Shown here: positions 28,609 to 37,284 of the stretch, one piece after another
How positions within the stretch are numbered: the first letter of the stretch is position 1
Layout of the letters: every line of letters starts with the position of its first letter
Translations under genes and position numbers: made by a program
Assembly (NCBI RefSeq): GCF_003996985.1
Contig: NZ_RJJX01000001.1
Location: 372,001 to 436,000 of the forward strand
Reading direction: 5' to 3'
Origin: Ancylomarina longa
Lineage (GTDB): Bacteria > Bacteroidota > Bacteroidia > Bacteroidales > Marinifilaceae
Length of the DNA stretch: 64,000 bases
The notes under the pieces: generated by a model
What the model saw: only the letters and a program-made list of their open reading frames with translations
What the model was told of the DNA's origin: nothing
Databases searched by the model: none

Positions 28609-30615
28609 ATCTGTATCTGGTTGAATGGATTTTCGTTTAAAGGAAATTGTTTTCCCTGTGAATCTATTTTTTTTATAGTCCTGGACTTTATTATTTTCCA
28701 TTTTTAAACGGAGTTTTTCTATACTATCCAGAGATCCAACAACAGTAAGAACATCACCGATCCGCAAACGAGTAAAACCCGTAGAAATTATCGTATTTTG
28801 ATTGCGTTTTGTCGCCAAAATAATAAGGTCGGTAGGTATATTTAAATCCCGAATCACTACTCCGTGGAATAAAGGATTCTGCATTTCCAGATCTACTGTA
28901 TCCTGATTTTCTTCCATTCCTAAAAGTAAGGAAGTCGCAATAGGCGACCGTACCAAATGATCCATTAAACTTACCATTACCGTTGTAGGTTCAACAATTA
29001 GTGCTCCAAGCTCCTGGAATTTACTCAAATACCCTCTTTCATTTACTCGAACCACTAAATCTCTGGTTCCAAAATATTCATAAGCCAATTCACAAACTTT
29101 TAAATTATCTTTATCCTGATTTAACAAAACAAGTGCATCTGCTTTATCTAATTTAATCCGTTTAAGTTCCTCCAGCGTAAACTTGTTTATATATTCTGTT
29201 TCAACTCCATGATATTTTAATTGAGATTTTTCCTTATTTCTAGTAATAATTTTCACCTTCCATTCATGCGCAGCCAATTGACGGGCCAAAGTAACAGACT
29301 GGCATTCAAGCCCAAAAATAATTACATTTTGCACCCTGTTTTTTAGTTGCAATTCTCTTTGGCGATGGCTTTCACCTACCATTAAGATAGACCATTTAAA
29401 AAGTGGAGGACCAAAAATTTGATTCAAAACAATTACTGCTATTAATATCGTAGAAAACTCAGCCCCCCATGTAGGATACTTTGCCGCAACCACCTCAACT
29501 AGTCCTATAGCAACCCCGGCCTGAGTTACATATGGCATCCAGGATATCCGATTAAATCGTAAGGGATCACCTCCAAGTGTGCCTCCTATAAATGCACCAA
29601 TTGCCATACTAATCAATCGAATAGCAAAAAACAATAAAGCAATTACCCATGCTTGCTTTAATATTTCTAAAGAAATGGAAGCGCCTGTTAGAGTGAAAAA
29701 GACAACATATATCATGGGGACAACAAGATCAATAATCTTTGAAAATTCTCTTCTAAACTTACTATAATTAACAACTACAAAGCTTCCTATAATACAAATT
29801 AATAAAGGTTCAATATAGATATCAACCCCTATTATTAAAATACTTTCATGATGTACAAAGCGGGCTAAAAGATAGATGCTATATCCCAGAGCAGCTAACA
29901 AAACAGCCTTTACTGCAATTGTCAACTTTAAGCTTAAGACCCAATTCATTATTTTACCAAGTAAAAACCCAATAAAGATTGATAAACACAATTCTCCACA
30001 AAGTATCAAGACCAACCAAATATCAAATGGAATATTGGAAATCAGAGCATTAGCAAGCGCAAAACAAATCGTAAATAAAATGATTACCAATACATCTTTA
30101 ACAACAGTGACTCCTATTGCAGTTTGAGTAAATGGCCCTTTGGCTCTCATTTCATTTATAACAGCAATGGCAGAAACTGGGGATCTGGCAACAAAAATAG
30201 TTCCGATCAGAAGTGAAATTGCAAGTTTAATTTTCCAATCGAAATCAGAAATAAAACTGATGCGATTTGACAAAAACAAAATTGCACTACCACTTAAAAC
30301 AAATGTGAAAAACAATTGCCCAAATGTCATCCATTTAATACTCTTCATTCTCCCCTTCAATTCTTTCAAGTAAAGCTCAGCACCTGCAGCAAAGGCAATA
30401 AAAGACAATGAAATTTCATTTAGAAAATACAATTTGGGAATGGCTTTTTCAGGAATTAAATTCAATACATATGGACCCGTTAAAATTCCAATAAATAATA
30501 AACCAGTAATTACAGGAAGTTTTATCTTCGGAAAATAAGAAGCAATTTTATTTGCTGCAATCGCAACAATTATAAATCCTGCAATAATATATAGTATATC
30601 TAAATTATTTTCCAT
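28597..30615 (-). CDS. Kef-type cation:proton antiporter with RCK domain
   Basis: 672 residues. About 12 membrane helices over the first 390 residues (CPA2 family, including FVARSPVSAIAVINE). Then a TrkA-N Rossmann domain begins NVIIFGLECQSVTLARQLAAHEWKVKII, followed by a TrkA-C part (LITRL..IGDVLTVVGS). It probably exports K+ or Na+ in exchange for protons under nucleotide control. It overlaps the convergent TPR gene by 12 bp at its 3' end. Confidence 0.92.
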   Translation of the reverse strand: MENNLDILYIIAGFIIVAIAANKIASYFPKIKLPVITGLLFIGILTGPYVLNLIPEKAIPKLYFLNEISLSFIAFAAGAELYLKELKGRMKSIKWMTFGQLFFTFVLSGSAILFLSNRISFISDFDWKIKLAISLLIGTIFVARSPVSAIAVINEMRAKGPFTQTAIGVTVVKDVLVIILFTICFALANALISNIPFDIWLVLILCGELCLSIFIGFLLGKIMNWVLSLKLTIAVKAVLLAALGYSIYLLARFVHHESILIIGVDIYIEPLLICIIGSFVVVNYSKFRREFSKIIDLVVPMIYVVFFTLTGASISLEILKQAWVIALLFFAIRLISMAIGAFIGGTLGGDPLRFNRISWMPYVTQAGVAIGLVEVVAAKYPTWGAEFSTILIAVIVLNQIFGPPLFKWSILMVGESHRQRELQLKNRVQNVIIFGLECQSVTLARQLAAHEWKVKIITRNKEKSQLKYHGVETEYINKFTLEELKRIKLDKADALVLLNQDKDNLKVCELAYEYFGTRDLVVRVNERGYLSKFQELGALIVEPTTVMVSLMDHLVRSPIATSLLLGMEENQDTVDLEMQNPLFHGVVIRDLNIPTDLIILATKRNQNTIISTGFTRLRIGDVLTVVGSLDSIEKLRLKMENNKVQDYKKNRFTGKTISFKRKSIQPDTDLPG

Positions 30616-30996
30616 TCAATAAACCTATTTAGTTAGAGTAAAAATTTAAAACACATTCTGGATTTTTAGTTCTATGTCTATTTCCTAATCATTCTAAATT
30701 AAGATACTGAATAATATTTTGATGTGCAATCATCAAGAATATCACAAAACATAACAAAACATTAATTACCCAAAGAAAGCACTTAGGAATTAATACTTTT
30801 TATTTGTTCAAATACGAACAGAAAGTGTCCGATCTGTAACAAATTCTCTCGTTAACAGACAAGACTAATTCCTATACATACCTGATTTTATGCATCTTAT
30901 TTCTTACGGCACACTTACTGCAATAAATATACAAAGTTGATATATGCCTATTTATTCTGATTCCAATTGACTGATTAATTGAAAAAATAGAAAACA
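30616..30996. other. divergent intergenic region without a gene
   Basis: 381 bp, AT-rich, between divergent antiporter and HExxH protein genes. An inverted repeat TGTTC (30805-30809) with GAACA (30816-30820) may be an operator. I see no coding region. Confidence 0.5.
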
Positions 30997-31941
30997 ATGA
31001 AAACTATCAAACTTATTATTATTTTGCTATTTTTATTTCCTTTAATTTCCTATTCCATAAATGATATTGAAGAAATAGAAAAAGTATTTGCTGAAACAAG
31101 GGAGCTTTGCAATTCTGATAATGGATTTCTATGGGGATATTCACTTGAGGTGCCTATCCTATTTATAGATCGACAAAAAAATCTTATTTATACAAATCAG
31201 AATAGCCCTAAACTACAATTATACAAAACAGGCAACATTTATATAGGGGAAATTCCTGATTCGATCCCATCTGTGAAGGGAATTTTTCACTTGGATGATC
31301 AAAATTGGGCTTTAATTCCGCTTCCCCTCCCTAAGGACAAAATAAAACGACAGTGTATAATTATACATGAAGCTTTCCATTATATACAGGGAAAATTACA
31401 CTTAAATCCACAGCCATACAATAATCAGCACATGGATGAAATGGAAGCAAGATTTTGGCTCAAGCTAGAATGGCAAGCCTTGCAGAAAGCATTAGTGGCA
31501 ACTGAAGAAGCTAAAAAACAAGCTATTGTTGATGCGCTTTGTTTTCGTAAATACCGAAGAGCTCTTTTTTCTAATTGTGAAGTCTGCGAAAATCGATTCG
31601 AGATCTATGATGGTTTGGCAGAATACACAGCCATGAAACTTTGCTGCAACAAAGATGAATTTATTAGTACTTTACAAAGACGTCTTGATAAATATTGGAA
31701 TACCCCGTCCTTTGTTAATTGTTTTGCTTATTTCTCTGCACCGGCCTATGCTTATTTATTAGATCAAACGAACCTGAAGTGGAGAGCAAATCTATCCGAC
31801 AAAGATGATATTGCCCTACTCACACAATTTGCATACAACATTTTTTTACCAACCGATCTATTTCTGGAGGCAGAGGAAAGATCTGTAATCTACAAAGGCG
31901 CTCAAATCATGGGAGAAGAACTGAACCGTGAATTCTTGTGA
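30997..31941 (+). CDS. secreted HExxH zinc-peptidase-like protein
   Basis: 314 residues with a signal peptide (IIILLFLFPLISYS). Residues 124-128 are HEAFH. The third zinc ligand is probably E209 in DGLAEYTAM. The order matches gluzincin metallopeptidases. There are pairs of Cys near 181-200. I do not recognise the exact family. It stands alone. Confidence 0.7.
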   Translation: MKTIKLIIILLFLFPLISYSINDIEEIEKVFAETRELCNSDNGFLWGYSLEVPILFIDRQKNLIYTNQNSPKLQLYKTGNIYIGEIPDSIPSVKGIFHLDDQNWALIPLPLPKDKIKRQCIIIHEAFHYIQGKLHLNPQPYNNQHMDEMEARFWLKLEWQALQKALVATEEAKKQAIVDALCFRKYRRALFSNCEVCENRFEIYDGLAEYTAMKLCCNKDEFISTLQRRLDKYWNTPSFVNCFAYFSAPAYAYLLDQTNLKWRANLSDKDDIALLTQFAYNIFLPTDLFLEAEERSVIYKGAQIMGEELNREFL

Positions 31942-32057
31942 TAAAAAGACAATTCCTATCCTTCTACTTGATGTGATAAAATTTAAAAAATCGAATTCTT
32001 TTCTCTATTTACATTGCGATTTTCTTTGCTTAACTTTATATATCAAACGAAAATCTC

Positions 32058-32321
32058 ATGAATATTTTAATAGATCAAGGCTGGAGCGAAATTGATAGTA
32101 AACTGATCAAGAACTATGTATTAACTAATTTTGTGGAAGCCATCAATTTCATCAACCTGATTGCCGAATCTGCCGAAAATATGGATCATCATCCAGATTT
32201 GAAGCTCTATAATTACAAGAATGTACGAATTACGCTCACCACACATTCCAGCGGACGCATTACTGATAAAGACATAGATCTGGCAAAACAAGTTGATCAA
32301 ATTTATGAAAGCATGAAGTAA
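32058..32321 (+). CDS. pterin-4a-carbinolamine dehydratase
   Basis: 87 residues with the family active site ENMDHHPDLKLYNYKNVRITLTTH. It recycles 4a-hydroxytetrahydrobiopterin after aromatic amino-acid hydroxylases, but is also widespread in bacteria lacking those. No hydroxylase gene is nearby. Its stop is one base away from the convergent pheA stop. Confidence 0.93.
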   Translation: MNILIDQGWSEIDSKLIKNYVLTNFVEAINFINLIAESAENMDHHPDLKLYNYKNVRITLTTHSSGRITDKDIDLAKQVDQIYESMK

Positions 32322-32322
32322 A

Positions 32323-33162
32323 CTAACGGATTACAAGACCTTTGTTATAAGTCCCTAATATTCTCATTTTCACGGCAACTTCCTCAATTTTCTGAAGCGC
32401 ATTTTTAAATTGTCGCGGTGCCTCGAATTCTAAATCTACATGAAAAAAATACTCCCAATTAATGCCGGGGATTGGATGGGATTGAATCTTTGACAGATTG
32501 ATTTTCTCCTTGGCAAAACAATCTAAAATATAAGACAAACTTCCAGGTTGGTGACTGGTACTAAAATACAAGGAAGCTTTATTGTATCCACCATTGGGGT
32601 GCACATCCTTTTTCCTTTTCAGCATAAAAAATCGAGTTTGATTGTTTACAATGCTTTCAATTTGTTCAGCCAATATTTCCAAATCATATAACTCCGCTGG
32701 CAAATCACCGGCGATTGCACCTATTCTCAACCATTCGTTTTCACGGATATTTCTGGCACTAATAGCAGTATCCTCTGTTTCGACCAATCTAATTTGCGGA
32801 TAATCGCGAAAGAAAGCTCGACATTGATTAATGGCCATTGGATGAGAGTGAACTTCCTTTAAATCTTCAATTTTTTGTCCGGGTAAAGCCATTAAGTTTT
32901 GCTTAATTCGAAGATAAATCTCCCCTTCAATGATTAATCCGGAATCCTGTAAAAGTCCGTAATTCTGCAGGATACTTCCGGCAATGGAATTTTCAATTGC
33001 CATTATACCACCATCGCAAATGCTTTCATCATTCACTAGATCAATCAACTTTGCAAAGTTTTCGGCAGGAATAATCTCCACATCTTCCCCATAATAGGCA
33101 TTGGCAGCGAGATGGTGAAAACAGCCTTCTACTCCTTGTATTACAATTCTTCGTTTGTCCAT
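32323..33162 (-). CDS. pheA: prephenate dehydratase
   Basis: 279 residues, converting prephenate to phenylpyruvate for phenylalanine synthesis. The catalytic domain occupies residues 1-175; TRF is in NNQTRFFMLKR. A C-terminal ACT domain begins GSLSYILDCFAKEKINLSKIQSHP, in which the usual GALV and ESRP Phe-binding motifs are changed to GSLS and QSHP. It is preceded by a complete attenuator (33192-33360), so its transcription is probably set by Phe-tRNA charging. The gene is single and convergent with the pterin dehydratase gene. Confidence 0.96.
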   Translation of the reverse strand: MDKRRIVIQGVEGCFHHLAANAYYGEDVEIIPAENFAKLIDLVNDESICDGGIMAIENSIAGSILQNYGLLQDSGLIIEGEIYLRIKQNLMALPGQKIEDLKEVHSHPMAINQCRAFFRDYPQIRLVETEDTAISARNIRENEWLRIGAIAGDLPAELYDLEILAEQIESIVNNQTRFFMLKRKKDVHPNGGYNKASLYFSTSHQPGSLSYILDCFAKEKINLSKIQSHPIPGINWEYFFHVDLEFEAPRQFKNALQKIEEVAVKMRILGTYNKGLVIR

Positions 33163-33191
33163 GGTTATAACTAATAGTTAGATTTTACATC

Positions 33192-33222
33192 AAAAAAAGA
33201 GTCCTGTTTAAAACAGGACTCT
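33192..33222 (-). terminator. attenuator terminator before pheA
   Basis: A 12-bp stem: AGAGTCCTGTTT at 33198-33209 and AAACAGGACTCT at 33211-33222 as read on the plus strand, followed on the minus strand by TTTTTTT. It stands 30 bp before the pheA start and inside its leader. The half nearer the promoter can pair instead with the segment at 33252-33259 (8 bp, one GU). The two structures exclude each other. Confidence 0.88.
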
Positions 33223-33247
33223 TCATATATTATATTTCATATTTATA

Positions 33248-33306
33248 CCATAAGAATCCCGTTTCATTCTCTGTTAAAAAAGAAGAAGCTAAAAAAGAAA
33301 CTATGG
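33248..33306 (-). promoter_or_regulatory. pause and antiterminator segments of the pheA leader
   Basis: Segment 1, CCATAGTTTC (33306-33297), lies in leader codons 6-9. It can pair with GAAAC (33265-33261) and TATGG (33252-33248) of segment 2. Segment 2 also holds GGATTCTT (33259-33252), which pairs with the first half of the terminator, AAGAGTCC (33223-33216). These are the 1:2 and 2:3 pairings of a classical amino-acid attenuator. Confidence 0.7.
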
Positions 33307-33323
33307 AAAAATAAATTTGTCAT
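33264..33323 (-). CDS. pheL: phenylalanine leader peptide
   Basis: Nineteen codons: MTNLFFHSFFFSFFFFNRE then TGA. Nine of 19 residues are Phe, in runs of two, three and four. The ATG lies about 23 nt after the predicted transcription start, and the stop lies just before the alternative RNA structures. It probably senses Phe-tRNA(Phe) supply through ribosome stalling. It was not found by length-based gene prediction because it is so short. Confidence 0.85.
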   Translation of the reverse strand: MTNLFFHSFFFSFFFFNRE

Positions 33324-33352
33324 TTTCTATTCTAAAATATTCTACGATGATC

Positions 33353-33382
33353 CAAAGGTAAATAAATAAATGCAAGATTCAA
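33353..33382 (-). promoter_or_regulatory. promoter of the pheA leader
   Basis: On the minus strand, TTG (33382-33380), 19 bp, then TACCTTTG (33360-33353), an excellent Bacteroidota promoter. Transcription would begin around 33347, in time to include the leader peptide. Confidence 0.75.
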
Positions 33383-33488
33383 TGGAGAAGGGAATCCCGA
33401 TTCAAAAATGATTTAACAATTCAATAACAAGGCTTATTATATACAACTCCCTTGATAGTTGTATATTGAAAATTAATTATTCTGATAT

Positions 33489-33971
33489 ATGAAAATTTTA
33501 ATAACCCTTATTGTGCTCATTTCGATGAATGAAATTCAAAGCGTATCCGCACAGGAAATAAAAACTGTTAACTTTGCTCAATTAAAACCGCTATTGCACC
33601 AAACCAACGATACCACATACGTGATCAACTTTTGGGCGGTGTGGTGTAAACCTTGTGTAAAAGAACTTCCCGAATTCGAAAAAATCAGAAAAGCCTATGC
33701 TGCTAAAAATCTTAAAGTAGTTCTGGTAAGTTTGGATTTTGGTGCTCATGCTGCAGATCGGGTGCGTAAATTTCTGGATAGAAAAGAAATTCATGCCCAT
33801 GCAATTATTCTTGATGATCCGGATGCCAATGCCTGGATAGAAAAAGTTGATGAAAACTGGGATGGTGCAATACCGGTTACCCTTATTTACAATAAGGAGA
33901 AGCGAATATTTTTAAGTCATGCTATTACCTCTGCCGAGCTTTCAAAAACTATTGATCGAATTATTAACTAA
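33489..33971 (+). CDS. TlpA-like thioredoxin-fold protein
   Basis: 160 residues with an N-terminal signal (LIVLISMNEIQSVSAQ). The redox centre is WAVWCKPC, in the family position of a CxxC. IPVTLIY contains the cis-Pro. It is probably a periplasmic disulfide reductase. The following gene, whose ATG is 19 bp past this stop, is another thioredoxin-fold protein, and the two probably form an operon. Confidence 0.92.
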   Translation: MKILITLIVLISMNEIQSVSAQEIKTVNFAQLKPLLHQTNDTTYVINFWAVWCKPCVKELPEFEKIRKAYAAKNLKVVLVSLDFGAHAADRVRKFLDRKEIHAHAIILDDPDANAWIEKVDENWDGAIPVTLIYNKEKRIFLSHAITSAELSKTIDRIIN

Positions 33972-33990
33972 ACCAATAATACCAAAAGAA

Positions 33991-34590
33991 ATGAAAAAGT
34001 TAATGTTTTTAGGAATTCTCCTTATAGCATGCATTACGATTCAGGCACAAGGCTATAAAGTAGGAGATATAGCAAGCGACTTTCAGCTTAAGAATATAGA
34101 TGGAAAAACTATTTCTCTGGCCGATTACAAGTATGCTAACGGCTTTGTTGTAATCTTCACATGTAATACTTGTCCTTATGCAATTGCCTATAAGGATAGG
34201 ATTATTGCCATTGATAAGAAGTACAAATCTAAGGGGTATCCCGTAATTGCGATTAATCCGAATGATCCGGAGTTGGTGCCAGGTGATTCTTACGAGAATA
34301 TGCAGAAAAGAGCGATGAGGAAACGCTTCACTTTTCCCTACTTATTCGATGCCAGGCAGGAAGTGTTTAAAGCTTATGGTGCTACCCGAACTCCTCATGT
34401 TTATATCCTGAATAAGAAAGATGGAAAGCTAGTGGTGGAATATATTGGGACTATTGATGATAATTACAAGGATGCTTCGCTGGTAAGTAAAACTTATGTG
34501 GAAGATGCCATTGATGCTTTACTTCAGCATAAAAAACCAAGCGTGAAGTTTACTAAGGCCATTGGCTGTTCGATAAAAAGCAAAGGTTAA
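33991..34590 (+). CDS. secreted peroxiredoxin/redoxin-family protein
   Basis: About 199 residues. The signal peptide is MKKLMFLGILLIACITIQAQ, and the start is chosen for it at 33991. The redoxin core shows DFQLKNIDGKTISLADYK, VVIFTCNTCPYAIAYKD (CxxC) and TRTPHVYILNK. These are AhpC/TSA-like proteins with a CxxCP centre. It follows the TlpA-like gene and ends in a strong terminator. Confidence 0.9.
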   Translation: MKKLMFLGILLIACITIQAQGYKVGDIASDFQLKNIDGKTISLADYKYANGFVVIFTCNTCPYAIAYKDRIIAIDKKYKSKGYPVIAINPNDPELVPGDSYENMQKRAMRKRFTFPYLFDARQEVFKAYGATRTPHVYILNKKDGKLVVEYIGTIDDNYKDASLVSKTYVEDAIDALLQHKKPSVKFTKAIGCSIKSKG

Positions 34591-34598
34591 TACAACTT

Positions 34599-34630
34599 AA
34601 AAGCTGTCCTTAAAAGACAGCTTTTTTTCT
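34599..34630 (+). terminator. terminator of the redox operon
   Basis: AAAAGCTGTC (34599-34608) pairs with GACAGCTTTT (34616-34625), 7-nt loop, then T-run. Confidence 0.88.
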
Positions 34631-35577
34631 TAATCGGCAATCCGTAGGGATAACTTTCCGGTTACCCGGCCAGTCTCGCTATACTTATGAGCAGCTGCAA
34701 TATCAGAAAGATTGAAGCTCTTATCAATATGTGTATTTAATAATCCGGCAGCCACAAAATCTGCCAACAATTCCAGGTCCGCTTTATTTTCCTGAACAAA
34801 TATCTTTTTCATTTTTCGTGAGCTTACCAGATTATGAATAGCTCCCAGAAGCAAAACATTAAAAGTTGGCAATGTTGTTACATAAACACCAGCACGTTGC
34901 AAGAGATGTTTCACAGCTGAATAATTCTGATTGCCCACCACATCGAAAAATATATCATACTCTTCCTGAACGGCTAATACGTCTTCATGATGATAATCAA
35001 TAACCCGATCGGCACCCATTTCTTTAGCAAAATCTACATTTCTGGTGCTACAAACACCCGTTACCCTACATTCGAAAGCCTTCGCCAATTGCAATGCAAA
35101 TGAACCCACACCACCGGAACAACCGTTAATCATCACATTCATTCCTTTTCGGATATTCCCCATATTACGTAAGGCCTGAAGCGCAGTTAATCCAGCAAGT
35201 GGCATGGTTGCAGCTTGTTCAAAGTCCATTTTTTGGGGTTTTAGTGCCAGTTGCGATTCCTGAGCCGCAACATACTCCGCATAGGCTCCATTTTTAATGA
35301 TATCCACCATTCCAAACACCTCATCGCCTACTCTAAAAAACTGCACTTTTTTGCCTACCTGAACCACACGACCAGCAATATCACCACCCAAAATACAAGG
35401 CAATTTCTTGCGCATAAACAACTTTAGCATGCCTTTTCGAATTTTCCAATCCACAGGATTCACCGAGGAAGCATATACCTCCACCAAAACCTCCTGATCT
35501 TTAATTTGTGGTCGATCCAGGTTGGTTAATTCCAACACATCAGGAGTCCCATATTTTTTCATCACAATTGCCTTCAT
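34630..35577 (-). CDS. NAD(P)-dependent quinone oxidoreductase-like MDR protein
   Basis: 315 residues of the medium-chain dehydrogenase family without structural zinc Cys. The N-terminal GroES-like part contains PVDWKIRKGML and GGDIAGRV. The Rossmann segment has MINGCSGGVGSFALQLAKAF. It most resembles the QOR/alcohol dehydrogenase family of NADPH-dependent oxidoreductases. Substrate unknown. It stands alone on its strand. Confidence 0.88.
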   Translation of the reverse strand: MKAIVMKKYGTPDVLELTNLDRPQIKDQEVLVEVYASSVNPVDWKIRKGMLKLFMRKKLPCILGGDIAGRVVQVGKKVQFFRVGDEVFGMVDIIKNGAYAEYVAAQESQLALKPQKMDFEQAATMPLAGLTALQALRNMGNIRKGMNVMINGCSGGVGSFALQLAKAFECRVTGVCSTRNVDFAKEMGADRVIDYHHEDVLAVQEEYDIFFDVVGNQNYSAVKHLLQRAGVYVTTLPTFNVLLLGAIHNLVSSRKMKKIFVQENKADLELLADFVAAGLLNTHIDKSFNLSDIAAAHKYSETGRVTGKLSLRIAD

Positions 35578-35680
35578 AACTGATATGTTTCTAATTCAAA
35601 ATATATTGATTTCGAGCTATCTACCAATCAAGTTACGACAAGTTACCATCAATTTCAAGCATACTTAAACAGGCCTACGC

Positions 35681-36397
35681 CTATTTATCCGACTGAATTT
35701 GATAATCGATCTCCACCCTATCTGTGAGGGCTATGGGATTAGGATTTGTAAAAGATTCTGCTGCAACGGAACTAGTCTTTAGCGATTCATTTTTCCCCAT
35801 ATATCTTATGGGACTATAGGGAGAATCGGCTACACCGTATTTAATTTGTAGTATTCTAATAAGTTGGCATTTGGAAGCCTCAGCAAGAATCTGAGCTTTT
35901 TGTACAGCATCAGCAACGGCCTGCTCCATCAAAGTCTTCTCAACCGATTTTAATAAGTCCGGACTCAGTTTATAGTTTGCGTTATAGTTCATCACCACCT
36001 CAGACTGTTTCATGGCTTGCAAACTGCTATAAATTACACCAGACTCAGCAGGGACTTTTAACATAAGCTGATAATTTGCACGGTAGCCATTCGGAACAGA
36101 TTTTCCGCCTATATAGCTGCGTTCCTCATTTACTCTTTGCCCAACATCCAATAATTGCATATTCTTAATTCGTGCACTCTCCATTGCCTTCTTCAATCGA
36201 TTCACCTGCTCCAAATTTTGATCGATGCACCCCTGGTATTCCATATCCTTATTGCTGATGGTAATGGATATCTCCATAATATCAGGCATTTGAAATATTT
36301 TACTCTCCCCTTTTACACTAAGAGTAGCCATTCCGGATTGTGCAAAGCTGCTTGCATAAAAGCTTATTAATATCAATATAACAGATATCTTTTTCAT
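35681..36397 (-). CDS. SIMPL domain (DUF541) secreted protein
   Basis: About 238 residues from MKKISVILILISF, the signal peptide, ending SFAQ. The SIMPL repeat core includes TLSVKGESKIFQMPDIMEISITISN and ALTDRVEIDYQI. The family is periplasmic and often linked to stress. The longer ATG at 36478, next to the nitroreductase stop, would put 27 extra residues before the signal peptide, so 36397 is preferred. It lies downstream of the nitroreductase gene on the same strand. Confidence 0.87.
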   Translation of the reverse strand: MKKISVILILISFYASSFAQSGMATLSVKGESKIFQMPDIMEISITISNKDMEYQGCIDQNLEQVNRLKKAMESARIKNMQLLDVGQRVNEERSYIGGKSVPNGYRANYQLMLKVPAESGVIYSSLQAMKQSEVVMNYNANYKLSPDLLKSVEKTLMEQAVADAVQKAQILAEASKCQLIRILQIKYGVADSPYSPIRYMGKNESLKTSSVAAESFTNPNPIALTDRVEIDYQIQSDK

Positions 36398-36478
36398 TAT
36401 TTTTCTATTTAGTTTGTAATGCCAGATTCCTTCCCAAAAATGATACCAAAAAATCACACTACGATAAACCTTGTCCAT

Positions 36479-37051
36479 TTATTTCATTACTTCCCAATCT
36501 CCGTCAAACAGAATGCTCTCCATCGGACGTCGAATTCTTTCGCTATTTTCCATTTCTCGGATATTCTCGGGCAATTGTTTTAGATCTCCCAAATATCCTA
36601 CAGCAATCATAGTAAGCACATCAAAATCATCAGGAATATCGAATATCTCGCGAGCTTTTTCTGGTGAAAATCCAGCCATATGATGCAGATATAAATCCAT
36701 ACTCATGGCCTGAACAGACAAATTCCCCATAGCCAATCCCAAATCGTGCTGTGCATGGGCATTGGGTTTTTGATTCTTTGCAAATTTCTTAGATACCAGC
36801 GTGAGAATAATCATCGGTGCTGTTTTTACCCACATCTGATTAAACTCGCCCATACAGGAAAGCAACTGCTCGTACCTTTCCGGATAATCCTTCGTGGCAT
36901 AGATAAATCTCCAGGGCTGCTCGTTAAAACAGGAGGCTGCATAGGAGGCAGACTGGAACAGCATCTTTATTTTTTCTTCCTCTATTTCCCGATCCGAAAA
37001 TGCCCGTGGACTCCAGCGTTTGTCTATTAAATCATGAATTTTTTCAGTCAT
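36479..37051 (-). CDS. nitroreductase family protein
   Basis: 190 residues of the FMN-dependent nitroreductase fold: RWSPRAFSDREI near residue 12, SASYAASCFNEQPWRFIYA, and LGLAMGNLSVQAMSMDLYLHHMAGF. The family reduces nitro compounds, quinones or flavins with NAD(P)H. Physiological substrate unknown. The gene is followed by the SIMPL protein gene. Confidence 0.93.
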   Translation of the reverse strand: MTEKIHDLIDKRWSPRAFSDREIEEEKIKMLFQSASYAASCFNEQPWRFIYATKDYPERYEQLLSCMGEFNQMWVKTAPMIILTLVSKKFAKNQKPNAHAQHDLGLAMGNLSVQAMSMDLYLHHMAGFSPEKAREIFDIPDDFDVLTMIAVGYLGDLKQLPENIREMENSERIRRPMESILFDGDWEVMK

Positions 37052-37284
37052 AGTGTTTTCAGTTTAAGTATTCATCCCGTTAATACGGGAACAAAAAATG
37101 ATGGTATTCGTACTCCTTCTGTAATAATTAATATTGGTGATAGCAGCATACTAAACGATTCGTTGCTCTTGCTTTAGCACCATCTGAATATAACTAATTT
37201 TTAACAAAAATTAAGGACTAACTTGTATTTTATTCTATATATTTGGGGCTTATTATTATCACAGAATCACACGGTTAGAACCAT

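Noticed and set aside
33919-33990. longer start of the redoxin protein
   Set aside because: It overlaps the TlpA-like gene and adds residues before a clear signal peptide.
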